This document shows, piece after piece, positions 8,654 to 15,904 of a DNA stretch of 64,000 nucleotides. The translations under genes and the position numbers were made by a program. Origin of the DNA: Mycosynbacter sp964593465 (GTDB taxonomy: Bacteria > Patescibacteriota > Saccharimonadia > Saccharimonadales > Saccharimonadaceae); contig CAZQJY010000004.1 in assembly GCA_964593465.1 (NCBI GenBank), positions 1 to 64,000 on the forward strand, given 5' to 3'. Under the pieces are notes generated by a model, which saw only the letters and a list, made by a program, of their open reading frames with translations, had not been told where the DNA came from and ran no database searches. The stretch's first letter is position 1. Each line of letters starts with the position of its first letter.

Positions 8654-8666
8654 TCTTCCAATCTGT

Positions 8667-8672
8667 TATAAT
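8667..8672 (+). promoter_or_regulatory. -10 box of metG (near-leaderless)
   Basis: TATAAT ends 8 nt before the metG ATG at 8681. The predicted transcription start falls within about 2 nt of the start codon, and there is no Shine-Dalgarno sequence. Confidence 0.6.
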
Positions 8673-8680
8673 AAGCATAA

Positions 8681-10168
8681 ATGAGCAAGAAACTATACAT
8701 CACAACAGCTATTCCTTATGCCAATGCGAAACCACATATTGGTAACGCACTTGATTATCTGATTGCCGATATTTGGCGGCGGTATCATGTGCAGCAGGGC
8801 AAGGATGTACGTATGCAGGTGGGTACGGATGAGCATGGTAATAAAATTGCTGCCAAGGCTGGGGAGGCCGGTAAAGATCCCAAAAGCTATGTTGACGAAA
8901 CACACGTTGCGTTCAAAGACTTGATGAGTAAAGTTGGTGCAGAATACACCGACTTCATCCGCACTAGTGATGCACATCACGTGGGTGCAGCGCAGTATAT
9001 TTGGCAAAAAATGTCTCCATACATCTACAAAGGCAGCTACGAAGGTTGGTATAGCGTGGGCGAAGAAGCATTTGTGAGTGACAAAGTTGCCGCAGCAAAC
9101 AACGGTATCTCGCCAGATCACGGTGTGCCATATGAACGTCTGAGCGAGGAGAATTACTATTTTAAACTGAGTGCATTTGGCGATAAAATTCGCGAGTCTA
9201 TTGAATCCGGTAAACTAAAAATTGTACCGGAATTCCGCAAAAACGAAGTACTCAACATGATTGGTGAAGGTCTAGAAGATTTAAGTATATCTAGACCGCG
9301 TAAAAACCTCAGCTGGGGTATCGGTGTGCCAAACGACCCGGATCAAGTGATGTATGTATGGGTTGATGCGCTGAGCAACTACATTACAGTAATTGGTTAT
9401 CCTGACAACGAAGATTGGAAGAACTTCTGGCCGGCTGACGTGCAGGTGATTGGCAAAGATATTCTGCGCTTCCACGCTATTATCTGGCCAGCGATGCTGA
9501 TGGCACTTGACTTGCCGCTACCAAAGAAGCTTTTGGTGCATGGTTTTATTGATAGCGATGGCAAAAAAATGAGCAAAACCGTCGGCAACGTGATTGATCC
9601 GAACGAAGTGATCGATAACTATGGGCTTGATGCGTTCCGCTACTATATGGCACGCCATATCCCAACACTCGATGATGGTGATTTCACTTGGGAAAAGCTT
9701 GAAAATGCCTACAACAATGAACTTGGTAACGATCTAGGCAATCTTGTACAGCGTGTAGCAAGTATGATTACACGTTATCAGGCGGGTGTAATTGGCGAAG
9801 TTGACCGCGGTGAGCACGATATTCAGCTGTATCGCAATGCCATGGACGCACTTAAGTTCAATGAAGCACTCGACGAGGCGTGGGTTCAGGTAAGGGCAAT
9901 TAATCAATATCTAGACCGCGTAAAACCATGGGAAGTTGCTAAAAACAAAGACACCGATCCTGATGCAGCAGAGCACTTGAATGATATTTTGGCGTCATGT
10001 GCAGGCTCACTGTTGCAGATTGCGCAGTTGCTTGTGCCATTTATGCCTGACACTGCACGCAAAATTCGAGATACATTTGAAGGTGGTGTAGTGCGAGATC
10101 AGGGTGTGCTTTTCCCAAAAATTCACTTACATACGCCAGATCCACGGGCGACCAAGCCTGTAAAATAA
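8681..10168 (+). CDS. metG: methionyl-tRNA synthetase
   Basis: Charges tRNA-Met. The class I signatures are present: PHIGNAL (HIGH) near residue 18 and KKMSKTVGN (KMSKS) near 300, with YVWVDALSNYI and GKDILRFHAIIWPA between them. The C-terminal anticodon-binding helical domain ends at residue 495. There is no C-terminal EMAP-like tRNA-binding domain, so this is the short form. There is no zinc-knuckle Cys cluster in the connective peptide. It is followed 10 nt later by tatD. Confidence 0.96.
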   Translation: MSKKLYITTAIPYANAKPHIGNALDYLIADIWRRYHVQQGKDVRMQVGTDEHGNKIAAKAGEAGKDPKSYVDETHVAFKDLMSKVGAEYTDFIRTSDAHHVGAAQYIWQKMSPYIYKGSYEGWYSVGEEAFVSDKVAAANNGISPDHGVPYERLSEENYYFKLSAFGDKIRESIESGKLKIVPEFRKNEVLNMIGEGLEDLSISRPRKNLSWGIGVPNDPDQVMYVWVDALSNYITVIGYPDNEDWKNFWPADVQVIGKDILRFHAIIWPAMLMALDLPLPKKLLVHGFIDSDGKKMSKTVGNVIDPNEVIDNYGLDAFRYYMARHIPTLDDGDFTWEKLENAYNNELGNDLGNLVQRVASMITRYQAGVIGEVDRGEHDIQLYRNAMDALKFNEALDEAWVQVRAINQYLDRVKPWEVAKNKDTDPDAAEHLNDILASCAGSLLQIAQLLVPFMPDTARKIRDTFEGGVVRDQGVLFPKIHLHTPDPRATKPVK

Positions 10169-10178
10169 GGAGACGGCG

Positions 10179-10940
10179 ATGCTAATAGACACTCACTGCC
10201 ATATCCACGACAAGGAATTTTTTGCTCCAGAGTTGGCAGAAGAAGTCTATACAAAAGCTCGCCATCAAGACGTTGCAATGCTGTGTGTCAGCACGAGCCA
10301 ATCGGATTCGCGGGCGGCTGTGGAATTTGTGATAGCGCACGACAAAACCTGGGCGATTGTCGGCGTGCATCCGCACGAGGCAAAAGATGGAGTAGATGAC
10401 ATCGGAGTATTGCTCAGTGAGAAGCCGCAAAAAGTTATTGGTATTGGCGAGATTGGGTTAGATTATTACTACAATCACTCCTCTCGTGAGGTGCAGTTCA
10501 CTGCACTGGAACAGCAGCTGCAATGGGCATGTGATTACGATTTACCTGTGAGTTTCCATGTGCGTGAGGCATATGATGATTTTTGGCCACTGTTTGATAA
10601 TTTCCCTGGTATACGAGGGGTGCTACATAGTTACACCGACACGGTAAAGAATCTCGAAAAAGGTCTCTCCAGGGGACTCTATGTAGCCGTCAATGGTATT
10701 AGTACTTTTACTAGAGACGAGGGACAAAAAGCAATGTTTATGGCAATTCCGCTAGAACGACTACTGTTGGAGACAGATGCACCCTTCTTGACACCAATAC
10801 CTTTTCGTGGTAAAGTGAATGAGCCGGGTATGGTGAGAGAGATTGCGAAGCATGCAGCAACGCAGCGTGGAGTGGATTATGAAACACTCGCTCACCAGAC
10901 CACTGCCAATGCTCGAGAGCTTTTTGGTCTCAGCTGGTAG
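10179..10940 (+). CDS. tatD: TatD-family metal-dependent hydrolase/deoxyribonuclease
   Basis: 253 residues with the TatD TIM-barrel metal motifs: IDTHCHIHD at the N-terminus, VGVHPHEAKDG, IGEIGLDYYYN, SFHVREA, GVLHSYTDT and LLLETDAPFLTP. Family members are 3'-5' exonucleases acting in DNA repair or quality control. It has a strong AAGGAG ribosome-binding site 8 nt before the ATG and sits 10 nt behind metG, the common metG-tatD order. Confidence 0.92.
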   Translation: MLIDTHCHIHDKEFFAPELAEEVYTKARHQDVAMLCVSTSQSDSRAAVEFVIAHDKTWAIVGVHPHEAKDGVDDIGVLLSEKPQKVIGIGEIGLDYYYNHSSREVQFTALEQQLQWACDYDLPVSFHVREAYDDFWPLFDNFPGIRGVLHSYTDTVKNLEKGLSRGLYVAVNGISTFTRDEGQKAMFMAIPLERLLLETDAPFLTPIPFRGKVNEPGMVREIAKHAATQRGVDYETLAHQTTANARELFGLSW

Positions 10941-10976
10941 AAATAACACTACTTAACATCACCGTGGAGTAATGAT

Positions 10977-11189
10977 ATGGACCAAGCGTCAAATATCACG
11001 ACAGTTCAAATGGGATATGAAGAGACTGCACACCCAGAACAGCCTCGGTCTTCGCGCACATCTCGCGCGAACCAATCAAAACACAAAGAAGTGCAGGATG
11101 CATTGTCGCTTGCACAAATGCTGCAACAACTGCGTACGCAGCGCCTCGAAAATGACGTTTCCGAAAATGGGAGCATCGGCGTATGGTAA
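10977..11189 (+). CDS. small hydrophilic protein of unknown function
   Basis: 70 residues, rich in Gln, Ser and Arg with no hydrophobic segment; residues 35-60 (KEVQDALSLAQMLQQLRTQRLEN) could form one amphipathic helix. Start ATG 10977 is preceded by GGAG about 10 nt upstream. Its stop overlaps the next gene's start (ATGGTAA), which argues that this frame, rather than the alternative frame starting at 10972, is translated. I do not recognise a family; the pair 10977-11683 is probably co-expressed. Confidence 0.55.
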   Translation: MDQASNITTVQMGYEETAHPEQPRSSRTSRANQSKHKEVQDALSLAQMLQQLRTQRLENDVSENGSIGVW

Positions 11190-11683
11190 GCGTGCTGCAA
11201 AAAGCACTCAATCTGTTGATTGGCACCGAACCTGTTGGACGTGAAGCGGAGGAGCTTGCTCGTGTGCTTGTCGCACCAGCTCCTCAAAAAGCTCACAAGA
11301 CCCAAAAACCCATCAAACGGCCATTTAGCAGACTTACTGAGCGTGAGCTTATACAACTCGAAAGCGATATTGGCGCGCAGCTTTTTGGTGGTGTACCAAA
11401 GGGTCATCGCCGAGAATTCTTTAACCTCGATTTATCGACGTGGATTTGGTATGACGAATGGACAGACGTGGCTACAGGCGAACGAAAAATGACGACAATT
11501 CGGTATGAAGTGCATGAAAACGGCATCTTGAAGGTGCAAGAAGGTGCACGCTACAACTTTATCGCTGGTCAGGAGCTCAACAACTTTATGGCGGCTATCA
11601 ATATGTACTACGAGCGTGTTGCGCGTGAGTTGTATCATACGGATCCGCAGCGTCACCGCGAGCTACACCTAGCTACTAGGTAA
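11183..11683 (+). CDS. conserved hypothetical protein
   Basis: 166 residues, soluble. The N-terminal third is a helix (VLQKALNLLIG) and a Lys/Pro-rich linker. The rest is an alpha/beta domain: RLTERELIQLESDIGAQLFG, FNLDLSTWIWYDEW, TIRYEVHENGILKVQ and a last helix NNFMAAINMYYERV. The pattern of a short sheet with aromatic residues between helices is typical of a lineage-specific family, but I know no function. It is coupled to the small gene upstream and ends 14 nt before the cysteine desulfurase. Confidence 0.75.
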   Translation: MVSVLQKALNLLIGTEPVGREAEELARVLVAPAPQKAHKTQKPIKRPFSRLTERELIQLESDIGAQLFGGVPKGHRREFFNLDLSTWIWYDEWTDVATGERKMTTIRYEVHENGILKVQEGARYNFIAGQELNNFMAAINMYYERVARELYHTDPQRHRELHLATR

Positions 11684-11697
11684 GGTATACTGTAATT

Positions 11698-12858
11698 ATG
11701 GAGCAACCTGTCTATTATTTTGACTATGCGGCGGCAACCCCTATGGATTCTAGGGTTATAGAGGCTATGTATCCATATCTGACAGAGAAATTCTATAACC
11801 CCTCTAGCCCCTATGTACAGGCTATAGAGGTTCGACGTGAATATGCAGCTGCAAAGCATAGCATCGCACGTGCAATAGGTGCACGTGGTGATGAGTTGGT
11901 GATGACTGCCGGCGCAACAGAGTCAATCAATCTTGCGATTGATGGGTTTAGCGGACATAAGGTGATGGCAGCAACGGAGCATGCTAGTGTGAAGCAAGCC
12001 ATTTCACAGGGTGGTCATACTATCGTAGAAGTTGACACACGTGGGCGAGTGAGTCCGGAAAAAGTTGCCACGGCAATTCGTGATGATACAGAGCTGGTGA
12101 GTGTGGCACTGGCAAATCATGAGATTGGTAGTATTCAGCCGATTCGCGAAATCGCACAGATAGTACAGAGTGTACGTAGCGAGCGGCAGCGTGTTGGTAA
12201 CCTGACTCCCCTAGTGTTACATTGTGATGCATCACAGGGATTCGGTCTGTTGGATATTCATGTTGGTCGACTGGGTATTGACCTTTTAACGCTCAATGCT
12301 GCCAAAATATATGGCCCCAAGCAAGTGGGGCTACTTTGGGTTCGACCCGGTGTGTCGGTGCGGCCACAGGTCGTTGGGGGCGGTCAGGAGCTTGGGCTCA
12401 GGAGCGGTACGGAGAATGTGGCTGGCGTTATTGGATTTGCTGAGGCGGTGCGTATTGCAGCGGACAAGCGTGTATCAGAGGTTAAACGCCTTAGTATGTT
12501 GCGTGATCAGTTGGAGTCTAGTTTGCGCGAGCAATTTCCAAATGCAGTTTTTTCTGGACATCCTAAGCATCGTTTGGCAAACTTCTGCCATGTGTCGTTT
12601 CCGGATGTGGATGCAGAGCGGTTGGTTTTTCTGCTTGAAGCTAAAGGAGTGCTAGTGGCAACGGGTAGTGCCTGTGCAGCCAATAGTGGTACGCGCTCGG
12701 AGGTATTGATAGCAATTGGACTGGACGATGTAACCGCTGATGGCAGCATTCGTCTTACTCTTGGCCGTGATACGACATCGGAGCACGTGGAGATTGCGGT
12801 ACGGGTAATTGGCGAAGCCGTGCAGTCTGAGCTTGATAGAACGGGAGTGCAGTTGTGA
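11698..12858 (+). CDS. iscS: cysteine desulfurase (IscS/NifS family)
   Basis: A PLP enzyme that takes sulfur from cysteine as an enzyme-bound persulfide. Motifs: YFDYAAATPM, the ATESINLAI loop, ATEHASVK, HCDASQG, the PLP Lys in NAAKIYGPKQVG, RSGTENVAG, and the catalytic Cys in ATGSACAANSG near residue 325. The mnmA gene two positions downstream suggests the main role is sulfur delivery for tRNA 2-thiouridine, since no Isu scaffold gene is nearby. The -10 TATACT (11686-11691) ends 6 nt before the ATG. Confidence 0.93.
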   Translation: MEQPVYYFDYAAATPMDSRVIEAMYPYLTEKFYNPSSPYVQAIEVRREYAAAKHSIARAIGARGDELVMTAGATESINLAIDGFSGHKVMAATEHASVKQAISQGGHTIVEVDTRGRVSPEKVATAIRDDTELVSVALANHEIGSIQPIREIAQIVQSVRSERQRVGNLTPLVLHCDASQGFGLLDIHVGRLGIDLLTLNAAKIYGPKQVGLLWVRPGVSVRPQVVGGGQELGLRSGTENVAGVIGFAEAVRIAADKRVSEVKRLSMLRDQLESSLREQFPNAVFSGHPKHRLANFCHVSFPDVDAERLVFLLEAKGVLVATGSACAANSGTRSEVLIAIGLDDVTADGSIRLTLGRDTTSEHVEIAVRVIGEAVQSELDRTGVQL

Positions 12859-13454
12859 TAAAAATTGCTATCGCTGCTATTTCTGTCGTTGTCTTTGCAT
12901 TGCTTGTGGGCGCATATCTTTCACCAGATGATCTTGCACGTTGTGAGGTGAATCCTACCACTGGAAAATGTGCACCAGCTGATGCAATTGTAGCGGTGAG
13001 TGGTGGAGACACACAGGCTCGTACGCAGGAAGCGGTGAATTTATATAAGCGCGGCTGGGCTCCAAAGCTTGTATTTTCTGGTGCAGCGGCTGACAAGACT
13101 GGTCCAAGCAACGCAAGTGTTATGAGGGCGCAAGCGATTGCTGCGGGTGTACCTGAGAGTGCGATTATCACCGAGAGCGATTCGGAAACGACACATGAAA
13201 ACGCACGATTGTCGGGTGATTTACTAGCGAGTCACAATTTGACTCGTGTAATCCTTGTGACATCATCGTACCATCAGCGTCGAGCGAGTATTGAGTTTCA
13301 GCAAAATACCGATGGTAAAACCCAGGTAGTGAATCACCCTGTGTCGGCAGATAGGCAGTGGTCGAGCTGGTGGTGGATTACACCAACAGGTTGGTGGTTA
13401 GCGTTAAGTGAGCTGGTGAAAATCATCCTCGTGTACGTGGGGGCACCACGATGA
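12855..13454 (+). CDS. DUF218/YdcF-like membrane-anchored protein
   Basis: 199 residues, one N-terminal membrane segment (IAAISVVVFALLVGAYL), then a DUF218 domain: ADAIVAVSGGD, RTQEAVNLYKRGWAPKLVFSG split by short loops, SETTHENARLSGDLL, and ILVTSSYHQRRA. Relatives (YdcF, SanA, ElyC) act at the envelope, some linked to peptidoglycan or lipid-carrier metabolism. The GTG start overlaps the desulfurase stop (GTGA), and the stop overlaps the mnmA start. Confidence 0.85.
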   Translation: MIKIAIAAISVVVFALLVGAYLSPDDLARCEVNPTTGKCAPADAIVAVSGGDTQARTQEAVNLYKRGWAPKLVFSGAAADKTGPSNASVMRAQAIAAGVPESAIITESDSETTHENARLSGDLLASHNLTRVILVTSSYHQRRASIEFQQNTDGKTQVVNHPVSADRQWSSWWWITPTGWWLALSELVKIILVYVGAPR

Positions 13455-14476
13455 CAAAAGTGTATGTAGGTATGAGTGGAGGTGTAGACTCTTCGTTGAC
13501 GGCTGCACTGCTAGTAGAGCAAGGCCATGAGGTGACGGGTGTATATATGAAAAACTGGAGCCAGGACTTGCCAGGCATGAAGTGTCCGTGGGCAGAGGAC
13601 TTGGCAGATGCCAAGCGTGTGGCAGTGCAGCTCGGCATTAATTTCAAGGTGTTTGATTTTGAGCAAGAGTATCGTGACAAAGTGGTGGGCTACATGATCG
13701 ATACATATCGAGAGGGCCGTACGCCGAACCCAGACATTATGTGTAATCAAGAGGTAAAATTCCGATTGTTTCTTGAGGCCTCATTGGCAGACGGGGCGGA
13801 TATGATTGCGACAGGGCACTACGCACAGACACAAGACGGACAGCTACTGCAAGCCGTCGACGGCAACAAAGACCAAACATATTTCCTCTATCGTGTCACA
13901 GCTGAAGCGCTCAAAAAAACCTTGTTTCCACTCGGTGGCTATACCAAACCAGAAGTCCGTAAAATGGCTGAGGAGCGAGGCCTATATACGGCTAGCAAGA
14001 AAGAATCTATGGGGATTTGCTTTGTAGGGCAGGTAGGGATCCGCGAGTTCTTGAGCCAGTATATCGATACAGTACCGGGCTATATTATCGACAAAGACTC
14101 TGGTAAGAAACTCGGGAGTCACGATGGTGCGATTTTCTATACTATCGGCCAGCGCCATGGGCTCAATCTTGGCGGCGGTTTGCCGTATTATGTTGTCGGC
14201 AAAGATATGGACAAAAACGAAGTATATGTCTCTACGAACCTTCAAAATGAAGCACTTTGGCGTAACAAAGTCCAACTCGGCGCGTTGCACTGGATTGGTG
14301 AAAATCCTGGTAATGGCGAGTATCAAATTCGTGTGCGGCACCGTGCCCCACTTGTTTCGGCTCAGCTAGTCGGCGATGTGCTCCATCTTGATGATGCGCA
14401 GCGTGCAGTTGCATCTGGGCAGTCGGTTGTAATTTATGACAACAAAGCCTGTCTTGGTGGTGGAATTGTTGCGTAG
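13451..14476 (+). CDS. mnmA: tRNA-specific 2-thiouridylase
   Basis: Makes s2U34 in tRNA-Lys, -Glu and -Gln. PP-loop SGGVDSS at residue 9, MKNWSQDLPGMKCPWAEDL, catalytic Cys in NPDIMCNQEVKF, the second Cys in MGICFVGQ, ATGHYAQ, and a C-terminal beta-barrel ending CLGGGIVA. At 341 residues it is of normal length. It is the last gene of the desulfurase-DUF218-mnmA operon, all joined by 4-nt overlaps. Confidence 0.95.
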   Translation: MTKVYVGMSGGVDSSLTAALLVEQGHEVTGVYMKNWSQDLPGMKCPWAEDLADAKRVAVQLGINFKVFDFEQEYRDKVVGYMIDTYREGRTPNPDIMCNQEVKFRLFLEASLADGADMIATGHYAQTQDGQLLQAVDGNKDQTYFLYRVTAEALKKTLFPLGGYTKPEVRKMAEERGLYTASKKESMGICFVGQVGIREFLSQYIDTVPGYIIDKDSGKKLGSHDGAIFYTIGQRHGLNLGGGLPYYVVGKDMDKNEVYVSTNLQNEALWRNKVQLGALHWIGENPGNGEYQIRVRHRAPLVSAQLVGDVLHLDDAQRAVASGQSVVIYDNKACLGGGIVA

Positions 14477-14496
14477 CTGCGAACGCACCACATGAA

Positions 14497-14525
14497 TTGA
14501 TTATATTCAACTATTATGTTATAAT
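14497..14525 (+). promoter_or_regulatory. strong promoter pointing at ATG 14533
   Basis: TTGATT (14497-14502), a 17-bp spacer, TATAAT (14520-14525). The ATG at 14533 is 7 nt past the -10, the same geometry as other starts in this window. Confidence 0.7.
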
Positions 14526-14658
14526 TATACCTATGGAAGAATTGTAAACAGACTACGCGAGGAGCCCTGCCGATGACCAGCTCGTACCGTATACCTTCTT
14601 CAATCGTGTCCGTCCGTCTCGTAAGACCTATGTAGAACAGTATCTTGCTGATTTATCT

Positions 14659-15822
14659 GTGTTTGAAGCGGATCATACCAATGCGATGGCGAAAGATATA
14701 CAAAAAATAGACACAACGCTTGCGCGTACCACAGCACTTATACCAATCGCTGCACATCAAGAGCTGCATAGTATTGAGCCAGCAATAGAGCAGTACGCCA
14801 AGCAGGAGGCACGCGAGCCATTCAGTGTTGTACTGTATCCGAATGCGCCATTTGGTGAGGAGCGTGCAGCGGATCGTACAATAGATAAGATTGATCAAAT
14901 GATTGAACGCTTTCCTGATCTTGATTTGCGCAGAACAGAGCTTGGTATTCACGAGAAGGAGACAATTGGCTCAATACGTCGAAGCTTATGGAGTGCGGCG
15001 TTGCTGCTTGGGTATGTCGAAGGAATGTTTGATAGTAGCGATAACCGCGAGCCTCTGGGTATTAATCATGACATAGATACGAGTTTTATGAGCCCGAGGT
15101 ATATGCAACATATTCGTAATCATTGGGACAGGCAAGAGCGCCGCTATGCAGAGATAGGTGTGCCATCGTATGTGGCGATGCCTGTCCAAGGGTCTTTAAC
15201 TTCGCATGCATATGACGTGCGATACCCAAATAGCTCACAAGCAACACTTTGGTATGATTTTGCATTTCGGCAAATGAAAGACCAGGGCTCGTATGAAGCT
15301 GGCATAATCACATCTCTCACTCACTATGCTAAGTCAGGTGGGTTTCAGGGGGATGCACAGACACACGAGACGAGTAATCTTGTAAAAGAAGGTGACAGGG
15401 CGTCTGTAATTCCTGGAACTATTCTTAAGACATCTTCGCGACGCTTCGTCGAGCGCTTGCATAGTCACACTTTGGCAGATATATGGAGCGATGATAGTTT
15501 TGGCGCGAAAGACAAGTGCAGGGATGATATTACACCATATGATATCTCTCAGGACCGAAAAGAAGAGGTGATTGTGGCTTCGTTAGACGAAACGCAGATG
15601 CCGTATATCTTTGATCCTGCATATAGGCAGGCTATAAACCATGCTCGACTCAGCAGACTGGTGTCGGGAGGTGATCAATGGAAGCAGGAATTCAAGAGCG
15701 AATTAGAGCGACGTAAAAAGATGGCAGTAGCGGTATTAGATTGGTATGTTGAAGCTCCCATTGCAGCTTCGCTAGTAGAGAGCTCATATAATCCGGCACG
15801 TATGGTTGCGCAAATAAGTTAG
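14659..15822 (+). CDS. hypothetical protein; apparent start upstream at 14533 is cut off by an in-frame TAA
   Basis: 387 residues from GTG 14659, but this start lacks a ribosome-binding site. The reading frame is open upstream to 14548, and the extra residues (LVPYTFFNRVRPSRKTYVE and following) look like real protein. Further up, the frame meets MEEL followed by TAA (14545-14547), starting exactly at the ATG the promoter points to. The gene may carry a nonsense mutation, a base-call error, or use a downstream start. The sequence shows VVLYPNAPFGEE, RRSLWSAALLLGYVEG and INHDIDTSFMSPRYM, faintly like a GT-A glycosyltransferase with an Asp-x-Asp metal site. No signal peptide or membrane segment. 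Function unknown. Confidence 0.7.
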   Translation: MFEADHTNAMAKDIQKIDTTLARTTALIPIAAHQELHSIEPAIEQYAKQEAREPFSVVLYPNAPFGEERAADRTIDKIDQMIERFPDLDLRRTELGIHEKETIGSIRRSLWSAALLLGYVEGMFDSSDNREPLGINHDIDTSFMSPRYMQHIRNHWDRQERRYAEIGVPSYVAMPVQGSLTSHAYDVRYPNSSQATLWYDFAFRQMKDQGSYEAGIITSLTHYAKSGGFQGDAQTHETSNLVKEGDRASVIPGTILKTSSRRFVERLHSHTLADIWSDDSFGAKDKCRDDITPYDISQDRKEEVIVASLDETQMPYIFDPAYRQAINHARLSRLVSGGDQWKQEFKSELERRKKMAVAVLDWYVEAPIAASLVESSYNPARMVAQIS

Positions 15823-15904
15823 CTGCCTGTCGGTCGTATGGCATCTTGGTGCAATTTTTGCTACACTAAAGAAACATAGATACGTCAAAATAAAAAAAGA
15901 TATA

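Noticed and set aside
10972..11244. 90-codon frame overlapping the small gene at 10977
   Set aside because: The 10977 frame has better spacing to GGAG and a stop coupled to the next start; the 10972 frame ends inside that next gene.
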